64,000 bases of DNA from Cryptomeria japonica. Its lineage: Eukaryota; Streptophyta; Pinopsida; Cupressales; Cupressaceae. The notes beneath the pieces were generated by a model. That model was not told the DNA's origin and did no database searches. It worked only from the letters and a program-made list of their open reading frames with translations. Shown piece by piece: positions 11,530 through 24,529 of the stretch. The stretch lies in contig NC_081412.1 in assembly GCF_030272615.1 (NCBI RefSeq), positions 473,602,157 through 473,666,156 of the forward strand, given 5' to 3'. The stretch's first letter is position 1, and each line of letters begins with the position of its first letter. The position numbers and the translations under genes are program-made.

Positions 11530-12470
11530 AACAAAAAAAGGAAAATTGAATTTTGATATATATAGAACAAGTTATGTGTTCAAACGTACACCTATATCTA
11601 AATTATAATTAGTTGAACTTCAAAACTTAATAAAATGAAAAATATTCAACATATCACTATCAAACCAACTGCATGCCCTGGGTATTGATGTTACAAACCA
11701 AAATTCAAAAGAATTAATATTTTATCATTTATAGAAAAAAAATTATGCGTTTCGGGATACACATCACTCTTAAAAAATGTTGTTTGCTGTAAAAAACTAC
11801 TTTTTGAGGGAGATGGAAAAATCAATAAAATTTTATTCAAACAAATTTGAAAAAAATATATTTAGAATCTACAAACAAGATGTTAAAAATAACTAGTTTA
11901 TATCATCTTCAAATTCTTAACGGTTTAAAAGTTAAAGGTGTCGGAAAGTGAAGGTTTTTGTCAAAATATTCATATAAGTGTCAAAAGTGGTCAAAAAGTG
12001 GGAACCAGTATTGTGAGTTCACCCAAGGACATCACACAACCTCATCACTACTACATAAAGTAGTTTTCCATAGTTACTCTCTTCATTTGATTACCATATC
12101 ACCATGAAACCACAACTTCTATCATAAGTTAGGTACAATATATAGGGCAATATATATTGTTAGACATCAATGACAATACATATTTCCCACAATCCATCCA
12201 TCTTATTAGATCTAAGAACAGTTTTGAATTCAGTGCCAAAGAAAATCCCAAATATTCATCCTTGATAGCATGTAGAAAATTTTCCACTGAGTAACATTAC
12301 CTTAAAGCTATGAGATTTCTACAATCCTCATGCCCTCCCCTACCCAATATCTCTTTTTATTCTATCTCAAATCTGCAACTCAATATCTTTCCTATCTTTG
12401 GAATTCTTTTCATCCTGATGATGAATCATAGAATGTGATTTGAAATGTTGATGGGAAAAAAATACACACA
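11530..12470. other. AT-rich spacer, no gene seen
   Basis: The sequence is unique in the window after the block edge. It is AT-rich to about 11,990, then mixed, leading into the gypsy fragment. No coding is supported. Confidence 0.5.
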
Positions 12471-12479
12471 ATCGAATCC

Positions 12480-14090
12480 AAAAAAATTCATAAGAATATT
12501 ACCTTGCTACTGTTGCCGGTAGTGTTGTACTCTTATTGTCCTTGTAAAGGTAACAATGTATTTTTTGATAGCGTCCTTCTCAAAAGTATAAGTGTCATTT
12601 CTTCCATCATTTATGGGTTTCCCATAAAATTACCAAGGTCTACCTAAGTAGACATGATACGCATCCATGGAGATGATATCACACATGACGATATCCATAT
12701 ACCTTCCTATTTAAAATTCTACTAAGACTTGTTCATCTACTAACAAATGATGTCCTTTTTGTAGTTAAGAAACCTTATATGGGGTAGGATGTTTAGTTTT
12801 GTTCAAGCCTGGTTTATTCACCATGTTCATAGCCACGATATTATCAATAATACCATTGTATAATAAGTTTACAACAATTACCTTTAGCTCTGTGCATTGT
12901 CTAGAATAATGATCTTCTTTGTATTGGTTCCTAACTCTCATTTGGTGAATTCAAAAATACTCTTTTGAACAAAAATGAGTCTAGTATCTTAGGTTCCTCA
13001 TTATGATTAGATGGTGATCCAACACTCTCTTTATCTATTGGCACAATCTAATTGTTTTATTTAGGCCTTGTACATCCTTCTTTTAGAAACTTAAGAAACT
13101 CCAAAATTTTATTACTAGCATACTCGTTGCACTTAAAATATTTATTAGTGAAACCCCTTCCTCTTCCTTGATAATTGCCTCTTCCAAATGATCTTCCTCC
13201 TCTGTTTTGATAGCCTCATCTTTCTCTATTGACTAGTCCATTGGTACTACTAGTCCCTTGATATTGTTGATGTTGCTGTCCTATACCTCTATAGCCTCTT
13301 CCTCTACATTTTAAATGTTTATTTTTCTTCCTCATGAGCTTCTCTTTATCTGTAATACCAAATTGATAGGGTTCCTCAAGTGATCAAGGGGACCCTAAAC
13401 TTACTTCATCTTGCAAATTATTTCTCAATCCATTAAGGTATCTTGCTACCTTCTCCATATCTTCTTCACTATGGCATAATCTAATCACTAGTTTGTAAAA
13501 ATCTTCCATATATTCTTTAAATGACATCTCCTTTTCCTTCATATTTTTAGTCTTCTCAATAGATTTGTATGGTAATATGCTAGAAGGAACTTAGTGTATA
13601 GTTTATCAATTATCCTATCCCAAGAAGTGATCTTTTCTTTATTATTTTTCCTTTATAATAAACATAATCCCACTATATAGCAGTGTGGCCTTGGAGCCTT
13701 GTACACGCAAACTTAACTATTCTCTTTTGCAACTCCTTTGCATTGAAAGTACTTCTCAATATCATTGATCAAATTAAATAATTTCTCTCCATTGAGGCTT
13801 CTTGAATAGGTATGAACCTCAATTATCAGTTTGGCTCCAACAACTATGGTTTCTTTGAGTACAGTGTTTTTTAAATACCTTCTAACTTTGCCAGTGTATT
13901 ATTAATTATTTAAGGATCCTCTTCTTCCTCGGCGTCACTAACATCATTCGCTACAATTCCTCTTCTTATGGTTGCTCCATGACATCCATTATTACTAGTA
14001 GGTTCTTCAACAACTCCAAAATCCTTTCTTCATGTCTTCTTTTACCACCTCCTCTAGCACATCCTTTGTGCATTATTCATGGTGGCATTC
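12480..14090 (-). pseudogene. Degenerate Ty3/gypsy gag-protease
   Basis: Minus strand, many stops and frameshifts. In order from high to low coordinates: an acidic stretch (ANDVSDAEEEEDP); gag remnants resembling the plant gag core (IYGRFLQT, RRYGEGS, LQDEVSLGSP-like); a Gly/Arg/Gln-rich stretch (NRGGRSFGRGNYQGRGRGF) followed by KYFKCNEYASNKIL, a broken zinc knuckle; then a protease region with DACHVYLGRPWQFYGK, the conserved LGRPWQ element downstream of the gypsy aspartic protease site. RT and integrase are absent. No LTR is identified on either side. Its decay is much greater than that of the gypsy pieces at 6-8 kb, implying an older insertion. Confidence 0.8.
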
Positions 14091-14274
14091 TATCCGATTT
14101 CCACACTCCCAATTTATTGTAATTTTTATATAAAAAATATGTTGGCAATCTGTTGCCAAAAAAATAAAAACTATATTTGTCCATAATGGCAATAAGAATT
14201 CCATACTTTAACAGAGCAACATAGTGTAATAGTTCTTTATCAAACTTGACACTGTCCATAAACCAAATGGACAC

Positions 14275-17100
14275 AAAGAAGGATTTTATTTGTAAATAAT
14301 ATGATAAATTGATTACAAATCATCAACTACTAGCCTTTTCTCAGGTGACCCAAACAAGGTTAGAGCCATCCCCTACTCATCACTCCAGATTCCACCCAAT
14401 CCAACAATGAATTGATGTCACTTCTTTCTAGCCAAGTCTTCTTCAAAGTGCTATGTTATTTTTTTTCTTTGTCAATCCAAGACTTATCTCTTTTGAATTG
14501 TTGCCATTTTTTCCCCCAATGTCCCTAATTGCCACCAACATAAACTCCCAAGAAGGAACTAATTGAATAACAAGAGTCATCATGTCAACTAAGGAGGAGG
14601 AAAAACAAACCAACTCAAAACACCTCTACAAGTCAAAAATTTAATAATCTACCAAAACCAAACAAAGGAAACAAGAAAAAGAGGGCCAATGCCCTGACAT
14701 CAATTTTTCTTTGTATTAAGTTTTTCTTTTAATTATGAATCTACTTTTGAAATCCCCTTTGTTAAATTTTCCTATTATTGTCTTACATTATCTTGAGAAT
14801 TTACTTTGTATTATAATCTTGCTTTACAATTTCTTATGCATTGCCATCTATTGTATCTTGCAAATCTGATTTCAATTGATTTTTTGTCTATCGTTTTCCC
14901 ATTAATTACCTTTGGTTTTAACTACAATTTTTCTCTTTTGGCTATTCTTATTTACTTGTCACTTCAATTTTTTGGTTGATAGATCAACCTTGTTGTGTCC
15001 TTTGGTCTCTCTTTTTCTATGTTGCTGGAAATTCTATTTATGGTGTATCTCTCTTAAATTTTTATTCATCTTTGGCTCCTAATGGACCTTACATCTCTAT
15101 TTGTATTCAAAATATTTTTTCCCTTCAACATTGAACTAATTCTTTCACTCTTGCTTGTTTCTCTTGTTTGATTTTATCTCTTCTACTTATTTTTCTTCTT
15201 GTTTTATTTATCTTGTTTTTGTTGTTGCCATGATCAGTGCATATTGTATGATGGAGTATTATTTTTTTACATCTCCTAGTGATTATATCATTGTTTTATT
15301 TGCTAACTAGGATTGCTATTACTCTATACCAAGATATCTATATGCTTCATAATAATTTCCTCATTAACCCTTGCCTTTGTAGAGTTAACCATATTTTTAC
15401 AACAAATGGATCACTCATATTTTTAACAACACTATATTTCTTTCCAAAAACTCTCTGAAAAGTAAGTGCTCAGACATTGTGGTTCTAGAGGTTAAAATCA
15501 AGAATTGTAAAGTTAAAATTTGTAAAATTTATTTGTTTTATTTCTATAATTTTGTTTCAGAGTTTCACTTCATTATTTATTTATTAAATTGGCAACTGTT
15601 GGTTTTGTTGGATTAGTTCTTTATCATCTTTATATCAACAAGCATGGAATGCACCCATATTCATCGCAGACATGAACCTTCATAATATTGAAGTAATTTG
15701 AGCCCATTTGTCTTGGCAAGTCATGACTAAGACTGCAAAGGATCTTATTAAACCACTTCATACAATCATGGATCAAGAAACTTCCATTGGATTCCGTCTA
15801 TTGTGTCACTCGATCGTGTCATGCCTAGCTTCGTGTTTGCCAATTAAGCCCTTCTTTCTATACTTCTCTCCTAGGGAAGGTCATATACAGTTGTTCTGTA
15901 AAATATGAATTTATTTAAGGATTGTCTCAAAGTTTTTAAATTTGATTAGTTGATGAACTTTTTTGTCAATGTTAAATTGCAGTCATAGAAGATCTCCAAG
16001 ACATGGCATACTAAAAATAAAGGATAGGATTGATTTTCATTCACATACTTGTGTAGCGGACTTTTCACAAGGATAATTTTAATAAAGCATTGTATAATTA
16101 AGCATAAATTTAATGAAGCAATGCATAATTAAGTATAATTTCATTGAAGATTTATATAATTAAATATTAAAGAGAATATGCAATTAGAATGAAAACAAAA
16201 TCAAACAAGATTGACAGACACCTAATGAAAGTAATGTGAACGAAGAGTGAGCGATGGTAGGTTGCATGTCACCATCCTAGTCTACTATTAACTTCAAATT
16301 TGAATAGGGTTGCTTGGATGAGGAGTTTCATTTACAACCACAATTACTAGACTTTAACTATCTCACTAATTGAAAATTTTTGGAATTGTTTTTTTGCAAA
16401 TCAACAATATATTTCTTTTTAATAAAATTCAAGAGCTTTAGATTTAAAAAATAGGTCTGTTACATAAAATAGGACAGTGCATAAAAACAGAACCACGAGT
16501 TTCCATAAAGCCACTCATCAAGTGGAGCAAAACGAGGTTATGCCAAAGAATATCTTTATGGGCTTCATGAGTGTACACAGTCAGGACACTTACAAACTGT
16601 CAAAGACCTTAAAAAGCATGCTTAAATTCAGACACCATTATAAACATATATGATAGACATGCATGTTCTACGATGTCGTCATCATAAGATAAACAAGAGC
16701 TGAAATTTCAAATTGTTTGCTGATTTTAGCATTTCCCATCAAAAATGGGATTTCTACTTTGATCCTATGATAGGTCCCTATCATTTTAGAGTCTGAGGGG
16801 TAAGGTAGTACATTAGGGCGTAGTAATCCAAAGTTTAGCCTTGTGCTGAAATTCACCAATAGGCTTATCTGTTGTGTCTTTGTGAGTTCTAGAATGCTCC
16901 GAATGATACAGTGTTGCTTCTAGGATAAGTCACTTGATAGGATCATATACAAACATTAGATCAAAGGCTCAGAGATAAGCTACTAGAATTTATTGGTTTT
17001 CAGCAATTGGTATATGCAAGCTTTGTGTTTTTGATGTAGTCATGCGTGTGTAGTGTACATTCTCCTAGGAAAAGAGCTTAAGTTTAATATTTACTAGTTT
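14275..17100. other. Anonymous region
   Basis: Mixed AT-rich sequence. A few short open frames (for example 15,708-15,908) have no recognisable family and no supporting context. Nothing further is seen. Confidence 0.4.
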
Positions 17101-17110
17101 TTGCAGCAAA

Positions 17111-17486
17111 TTGATGGAAACTGCCAGCAAGCTTATTGATGACTCTAATCAAGGGTTCAATTCAAAATACATAAGGATATTATTGGTCATGCCTTCCTTC
17201 ACTCCATTAGAATTCAGTGTCATTGAATATAGGATTAGCAACAATTGCTTGGTTTATGTGAGAATGAACTTGGCTTGTGTCAACTCCTCATGAATTAAAC
17301 TCAATATTACCTCTAGTCCTACTGACAAAAGGGGGATTAGCTGAGGACAGGTGCATGATGAAAGAAGAAATTTCAACCATGCCTGAATTTATCGTTGAGT
17401 GCATGATTAAAAATGGCTTCAAGAAAGGTGAGAATACAAACATTTTTCTAAGACAAAAGTTAGTTCTTAATTGGTTCCTCCAATGA
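17111..17486 (+). pseudogene. Possible gene fragment, unrecognised
   Basis: Two short frames lie end to end with a slight overlap: 17,111-17,293 (METASKLIDDSNQGFNSKYI at its start) and 17,277-17,486 (KNGFKKGENTNIFL near its end). Their composition looks more like a host exon than the surrounding AT-rich sequence. I do not recognise a family, see no splice-supported continuation and give it low weight. Confidence 0.2.
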
Positions 17487-17499
17487 TGTGTAATGTTAG

Positions 17500-19290
17500 G
17501 GTTTCTTTGATGGATCATATCTCATATTCTAAATATTTTCTAATAATCAAACCTTATATAGTTCTTTTCCATATTTACTTTGAACCGCGTTAGTCATGTT
17601 GGAATCCTTGTTCCCTCTTGTAAACTCTTATTGGTTTGATTGATTCAAAATACCACAACTTATATTCATAGTACCCCTCTTGACTAATTGAAAATTTGTG
17701 AGTCAATCTAATGATTCTTCTCAAGTTAATTGCTCGCATTACTTACCCAAATGTTCTAAATCTTATAATTTTGTGTGATCTGAATGGAATGTTGCAAAGA
17801 TTGCAAATATTTGTCTTGATAGATTCCATTCACACACTACTACCTAAGCCTTATCATTGTACTCAATATCAGTGATAAAATAGGAGTTTGCAAATTAGAG
17901 CTGACCAGATAAAGCCATTCTTTAAGAATGAAATGAACGTATTTCTGGAGCACCCTTCACATACTAAAGATATTCTATTCAGGCTCTTCTTTTCTAATTG
18001 GGATCCCCTTTAATATTTTGATGCTCTTTAAACTCCAAAAATGTAGACTACTTAAATGTAAAAAATCAGTGGGAATTGATAAAAACCTCCTATCTCTATT
18101 CAACGAGTCACCCAGTCGCACTTGTGTCATAAAGGTGTGGCTTACTTTCATTTGGACCACATTAATCATATTGATTAGCCTTCAATAACAAGGCTATACA
18201 AATTCATAAAATGACTAAAACAAATGACCCAAGCCCAAGTGCCTTAAATGAAAATATGGGACATTTAGATAGTAGGCATTGGTAAGTGCGTTCATTCAAA
18301 GCAATTAGGCTTTATGACTGACAACTATCCAAACTAAGACTGAATTACTTTTGTAATGGACAATAAAAATGTGTAATCTAAGGGCTCTTTAAAACAACAA
18401 ATTAATGAAAGCCAAGCATGAAAAAATACTGTCTATTATTTCTTGGAACACTTATTACTCTTATGTTTTAATGCAACTTCATTCATGTATGTAGCAAGAT
18501 CCTCCAAATACTGACGATCTAGTTCATCTTACCTGAATTTATATTGAAATGACCTTTACAAAATGACATTACAGGTAATACCCTAATTCATCCATTGTCG
18601 GAAGGTGGTCCTCCATTGGCCTGATTTTGTTTCTTTCTAAAAGACCTAAGTTTCTTGAATTCCAATGATTTTTGTTTACATAGGTTTGGAAAAAATAAAC
18701 TACAAAATTGCTAAACATTAATCTACCTTATAATTTGAGGCTCTAGTAGAATAGAGGCGATATAATTTTGTGGATAATATACAGACACACAACCTATCCC
18801 ATCATAAGTTTTGTAGCATTTTCAAGACTCAAAACAAGTAAATAAATTATAGAAATCAAAAGATAAGGTGGTCTGGGCAGCATGAAAATCGGAAAACACA
18901 AAAAAAATTTCAACTCATCCTGACTCGAATCACAAGTTTACAAATTATATATTTAACTTGCCTGCTCGAATATTCAATTTTGGAATAAAAGAGAACATAT
19001 ACATTTTATGTGCCTGGGAATGCTTAGGATGAGGCCAAGTCTGCTTCGCTAGCCTACTCGATAATAGTAGGGAGACCATCATGATATACATGCGAACAAC
19101 TTCTCTACTTGCAGGGAGACCTGTAAGCCATTTACTCAAATTCAAGGCAATCCATGGATATATAGAAGCTCGAAAGTTACCTTATTTAATTCTTGTTAGC
19201 CATATGAAAAATAACCCTACAACACACTGACAAGAGACAAGTACTCTGGAAATTTCTCACTAGCCCAATCATGTCACAAAAATTTATTAT
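17500..19290. other. Anonymous region
   Basis: AT-rich sequence with no supported gene, repeat or element terminus until the hairpin at 19.3 kb. Confidence 0.4.
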
Positions 19291-19293
19291 TTA

Positions 19294-19323
19294 CTAGCGG
19301 TTGCACGTTTTATTTTCGTGCAA
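19294..19323 (-). mobile_element. Candidate Helitron 3' terminus
   Basis: On the minus strand a perfect 7-bp stem (TTGCACG, 9-base loop, CGTGCAA) is followed three bases later by CTAG and then T. Helitrons end with a GC-rich hairpin close to CTRR and insert between A and T, which fits. The body would extend to higher coordinates; no rep/helicase coding or 5' TC end was identified, so it could be a short non-autonomous copy or chance. The hairpin-to-CTAG spacing is shorter than usual. Confidence 0.4.
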
Positions 19324-19329
19324 CGGGAA

Positions 19330-21480
19330 GCCGATAGGTGGTCAAGCATGCAAGAATAAGGGCGTGGGTAGTGATTTGGTAACATACAACAAAAAGCTTC
19401 TGAACTTTACGAAAACAAAATCTACAATAACAATTAGCATTAACAAAACATTTTTTAAAAATGAACATAGATATCAATTGTCAATTGCAATTATTGTATA
19501 TTTTATGATTGCTTATATATATGCCAAAATATAAGACTCTTTAGATATGTTTTGCTTAAATGTTCAACCATATGCTACTAGATCTTCATGACTCATTACT
19601 CTTTCCAAATATTATGTCAATTTAACAAATCTCTTTGCAGATCACACTGTTCATCCATTTTCAACAGCATATGAATTTTGAAGACTAACAAATCTAACTC
19701 TCAGTTGTGCAACTATAGTGCTTACCTATTCAGAAAACATCTAATTGTGGATGATTCTTTTTACTATTCAACATTTTTTTATCAATGTTATCATATTTCT
19801 AAATTGTATGCATATTAATCAACAATGAGCAGTCATAAACAAGATTTGGGCAACAAAAATGATGAATTGTGCTTCAACAACAATGGTTTTTGATGAGATC
19901 TTCAAACTACAGTTCCAACATCAGTGGGATTTTGTACGTATATATTTCATAAAGGTTGAGATTTAGTGACTTACTGTCACCAATATTTCTGCTATATCTC
20001 AAAATTTAATTCATTGTTCAGAAGATACCAGTCAAATTTCAAGTATGTACATCTTCCCTGCTTAATATAGATTTAGATGATATGCATAGAAAGTATCAGT
20101 GCACAATAGTTTTATAAGAACATGGTTTGCTCTTGGTGATGGTAATCACTTGATGAATTTGTTGGAAAAAATTTCAAACAGTACAATTGTTATTGATTGT
20201 TGGTAGACTACAAAAATGTAAGCGTAATAACTTGTTTGTTTATAGAAAAGCATGTAATGTCTATTTGGCATGCATAAGCCAAGTAATGCTAAGAATTTCA
20301 AAGAATTGCCCATTGTAAATGGACAGATTTTGCAATCTATTTGTTTGAAAAAATGGTTTGGGTTATAAGCATCTCAATTTGTTTGAAAAATGGTGTTGGT
20401 TAGGCCTTTTTTTAAGAAATCTTGATTGTGAGAATGATGACTTTCAATGAGTGTGAGGCCAACACATTTTCTAGAACCCAACAAATACAATTTGCTTGAA
20501 TATTTTGGAAATTGTGATTCAGAATGCCAATGAATAGTTGGGTTTGGTAACATTGGAATCCTTTTGCCCAATTGTTGATCTGTTATCTAAATCTCAATGA
20601 ATAGTTTCATCAACGTAAATTTTATTCCTTATCTACCGAATTGGGTGTCAACCGAAAAGCTTTGTTATGCTTCAGCCAATCACTCAATACAATGCTAAAG
20701 TCTGAAAATGAAAAAGGAGCCCATAGCGTGAAAACTTGTGAAGGAAACATAAGTTGTTGTTCAGGTTAGAAGAAATTAGTGACAAATGTGTGGAAAGGCA
20801 AGAAAGAAAATATTGTTTGAAATAGAAACAGACCAAAGAAATATAGCTACGTAGCAGGGAAAGATGATCTCCAATGTGGATGGGAGAAATACAGAAAGTC
20901 ATGATGGAGGTAAAATAAAAACAGTGCTGGTAAAAAAATCAGTGAAAGAGAGAAGCGTATTAGACAATCCCTAATTAATAAGGGTTTGGTACACCCTTAA
21001 AATAAAGGGGGTTCTATCATTACATGTTATCTACAAGTGATCTTTAAGAGTACTATTGGTGATACTTGACAAATCCTAAACATACACAACAACATTTAGC
21101 AAAGCCTTAAAAAACACAATTTTGTATGATGATAGAGATTGTAAGGTTGTGCAACTACAATATAATTATCATGGGTCTTTGTGTCAGGAAATAATCAGAA
21201 TTGGTTCTCAAATTGAAAAACAAAATGTCCACACAAGGTTTTCTACGAGATAGGGTTATATTTGTATCTTTGTTGCATAGTTCATGTGACAAGAATAGAG
21301 AAAGCAACATGAATAATTCTATGTAAAAATAACATAAATTTTTCTTTCAAGGAGGTATAATGAATTTGTTAAGACAAGTTAAATAGCACTTGTAGGAGAC
21401 ATGGAGACGTTAACAAATTGAGAATTATTGATGTGGGTGTTTCTTTGTTGTTGTGCGTCTATTTTTTGGTTGCAAGCTTT
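19330..21480. other. Anonymous region downstream of the Helitron-like end
   Basis: No recognisable coding. Any Helitron body would lie here, but no internal signature is seen. Confidence 0.35.
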
Positions 21481-22790
21481 AGGTGAAAATAGAATTACCT
21501 AGAACTTGTCATATATTTCGTTTATATTATATTTTTTTTTGGTTTTAATATATTTTATTTATATTATATTTAATATAAAATGAATACACATAAATATTAA
21601 ATATTGAGATATAATATATCTTTATATAATGTAATATAATATAAAATTGAGTATTTAATATAATTTTTTATATATTTAATTTTATATATTAAATTTTAAA
21701 TTATATTATATAATTCATAAATAACTATATATTCTCCATTTAATTATGTATTGTAATTTAAATTATATTTTTTCTATACTTGATACTATAATTAACTTTG
21801 TACACTTATAATTCAAAATTCAAAAGTGCATAAAGTTTATTATAATATAACCTTTATATACTTTAAAGTTTATTCACTTATGAATTATAATAAACTTTGT
21901 TTCACCTTGAAGTGAAAGCTTATTGATTTATTAAATTTATTCAGTTTTAAATTATAACAAATTTTATTATAAAATTTATTTATCTACTTTTGAATAAACT
22001 TTATAAGTGAAACTTTATTTATTCACTTTTGAATTATAAGTAATAGTTTTTCACTTTGGAATTATAATATTAAGTATATAAAAGCTATATTACAATAAAC
22101 TTTATACACTTTTGAATTATAAGTGTATAAATTAAAAGTGCATAAATTTTTATTATTTATATCTAAATTATTTATAAAGTTTATAAACATTCCCAATAAT
22201 AAATTTTATAAAGTTTTATAACTCTATATATTAAATATGAAACTTTAAATTATAATATTTAAATTATATTATGATGTTAAACTTTAAAGTATATTAAAGT
22301 TCAATATAGTTTATTAAATTTTACATTTTAAATTAACGTCATGTTTAATATTTTATATTTAATTCTATTTTTTAATTTAAAATTAAATATATATTTAATA
22401 TTAAAATAAATGACAATAAAATGACAACCAAAATGTTAATAATTTAAATTTAAAAATAACATTCAATATTTGAACATAAATATTAAATATAAAGATATAT
22501 TGAAAAATAAAAAATAAAATATAAATATTATACATTTATATAAAAATATATTAAAAGTTAAAAAAATTAAAATAAAATTATTAAACTAATTTTAAAAAAA
22601 TTTATTAAGTAAAATATAAATAACATATATATAAAATTTAAGATATATTAAAAAAATAAAAAATTATAATATAAATAGAATACATTAAATAATAAAAATA
22701 AGTATAAATAAAATACAGTTTAAAATATATATTTAAAAAATAATATAGAAAAAATATATCAAAAAGTTTAAAAAATACAATTAAAAATGC
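21480..22790. repeat. Very AT-rich tract with degenerate internal repeats
   Basis: About 1.3 kb is almost entirely A/T. Motifs such as CACTTTTGAATTATAA and AAACTTTATA recur irregularly between 21,850 and 22,140. No coding. Confidence 0.75.
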
Positions 22791-22960
22791 GGTGAGAGAG
22801 AGAGGGGTGGGGTGTGGGCCCAAACCGGGCTGCATAAGCCCAGTGACAGGAAGGATTTGATGGGTTTCCGCCGTATGCCAATGCAACGCAAGTTGCCCAC
22901 CAAAGAAAACGGTGGCCAGGCCTCGTCATCTGGTTTGGGCCAATTTTTTGAAGTAAAAAA
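22790..22960. other. GC-rich island
   Basis: About 170 bases of GC-richer sequence (GTGGGCCCAAACCGGGCT, GTTTCCGCCGTATGCC) stand out between AT-rich neighbours and begin with GGTGAGAGAGAGAGGGG. It lies about 300 bases upstream of the truncated peptide gene. No coding is recognised; an upstream promoter fragment is possible. Confidence 0.3.
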
Positions 22961-23179
22961 ATGAGACGACACTAGGCATCATTTCCAGATAATAATTTAT
23001 CGTATATTTAACAAGGTCGTGATTATTTTTGAAAGGTCACCCAATGTTTTTATCTCGATTAAATCTCCCAAGAAGGAAGGAATTGTTTGTACGGCTGGCT
23101 GGATCAAAAGTTATAAGAATGGCGTAGAAAATGAGATATGCACATTTGGCTTATTCCGATTGAATCATGCCAAACAGAC

Positions 23180-23313
23180 GGCCAAGGCTTACAGATTCCA
23201 CTTATAAATTGGGTCTCCTTTCTCAGCTTACCTACACAAAATATTTGTTCAAAAGATAAACAAAAATGGCAAAGAAATTTTTTTGCGTGGTGTTAATAGT
23301 AGCTTTGGCAGTA
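23180..23313 (+). pseudogene. Truncated cysteine-rich peptide gene with TATA box, copy 4
   Basis: Homology to the three pseudogenes starts at GGCCAAGG (23,180-23,187), includes TATAAAT (23,203-23,209), the 5' leader and ATG at 23,266, and continues through the signal peptide MAKKFFCVVLIVALAV. It then stops at about 23,313, where unrelated AT-rich sequence begins. The mature, cysteine-bearing part is lost. The frame stays open for some 40 more codons, but these are derived from the hairpin and repeat and have no homology. This copy diverges more from copies 1-3 than they do from each other, so it is an independent relic of the family. No retroelement RT flanks it. Confidence 0.65.
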
Positions 23314-23318
23314 ATCAT

Positions 23319-23395
23319 GTTTTCTATAAGAAATAAATATAGTTTTTATATAAATTTTGGTTATATAAAAACTATATTTATTTCTTATAGAAAAC
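23319..23395. repeat. Perfect 35-bp inverted repeat (hairpin)
   Basis: Arms 23,319-23,353 and 23,361-23,395 are exact reverse complements starting GTTTTCTATAAGAAATAAAT, with a 7-base loop (ATTTTGG). The right arm leads directly into the dispersed repeat that recurs at 53.77 kb. Confidence 0.9.
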
Positions 23396-23807
23396 ACGTA
23401 TCTATGTCAAATTCTATTTCTAATTTTTGTAGATAAGTGTAAAATTGAGTGCATAAATTTGCATTATTAAACTCGTTTTCTAATATATTGTTAGATCAAG
23501 TAGTAAAACTAAATATGGTTTGAAAAATTATTTCTATTCAATCAATATTAAAAATATGCAACCTTTGTGCATTGTTACAAAATATAAACATATCATTTAA
23601 AGAAATTGAGGTTTCATAACATTTTTTTGTGAAAAAATAAAATTATTATATTAAAAAATGTTTAGATCAATATGAATGCTTTTACAATTCAACTCAATAT
23701 ATAATATTAAATAAATTTTTTTTTCCTAGATAGCTTATAATATAAGTTCTTTTATTTTTTCAATTTTACCTACAGTTAGTCACACTTAATAACATGAGAA
23801 AATCCTC
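23381..23807. repeat. Dispersed AT-rich repeat, copy 1
   Basis: Aligns with 53,765-54,150 (shared CTATCTATGTCAAATTCTAT-like start, AAACTAAATATGGTTTGAAA and GTCACACTTAATAACATGA at the end), clearly diverged. It ends where a LINE fragment begins. No coding. Confidence 0.8.
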
Positions 23808-23810
23808 TTT

Positions 23811-24440
23811 GGAAGGAGTGAAACAACAAAATATTTAGGGGAGATTCAAGAAACAATAATAATCTATTTCAAGTGTTCAAACAACAACTTAAAGAAAATA
23901 TGAATGTTGCTTCCTTTGGGTTGTTGGAGTTTTTTCCTTGTCCTCAAGAACTCAAAGCTAAATAGAATTGAGGGATTAACCAAAATTTGGTGAAGATTAA
24001 CTGAAATAACTTGATCCTAAAAAGGGAGTGAAAATGGTCTTCTCTGGAGGAAGGGTGGGTTAAATGAAATTTTGATGGTTTATATAAGGAAAATACAGGG
24101 ATCTTTGGAGCTGGGGGTGTATTCAGAAGAAACAAGGGATTCCTTATTGAAGGGTACAACATGAATCTTGGCAAAGGTTCCAATAATCATGTAGAATCTT
24201 ATGTTACTTAGCAAGGTCTTAGGAGACTTAGGGAGAGAAGTTATCAGGATATTATGACCAAAGGGGATTCCACATTGATTGTGAATTGCTTAAATCGAAA
24301 AGTGGGATGCCCATGGGAAATTAGTAGCTTAATTGAAGACAACAAGCATTCGATTAGGAACTTCCCTTGATCTAAATTTTGAAATGTTTTTAGAGAAGGT
24401 AATAGGGAAACTAATGGAATGGTTAATTACGGCCTTAGGT
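23811..24440 (+). pseudogene. LINE ORF2 3' fragment with plant RNase H domain
   Basis: It starts in the linker after the zinc-binding RT domain (WKE-stop-NNKIFRGDS, NNNNLFQVFKQQLKENMNVA), loses frame, then shows the plant-type RNase H of L1 LINEs: VK-stop-NFDGLYKENTGIFGAGGVF, IEGYNMNLGKGSNNHVESYV, DIMTKGDSTLIVNCLNRKVG and VFREGNRETNGMVNYGLR. The last stretch corresponds to the RNase H end where an REGN-x-x-AD motif is usual; the AD is changed here. It is 5'-truncated, as is typical for LINEs, and carries several stops. No poly(A) tail is evident before the next frame. Confidence 0.85.
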
Positions 24441-24529
24441 ATGAGACATGGACCTTCTTATTGTTTCCCCACTATTTTCCTATTCTAAAAGATGTTCTCT
24501 CTACGAAAAGGGGTAGATTTACCTAAGGG

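Noticed and set aside
19301-19534. 77-codon plus-strand frame starting at the Helitron-like hairpin
   Set aside because: No family resemblance; it begins within the hairpin and is AT-rich.
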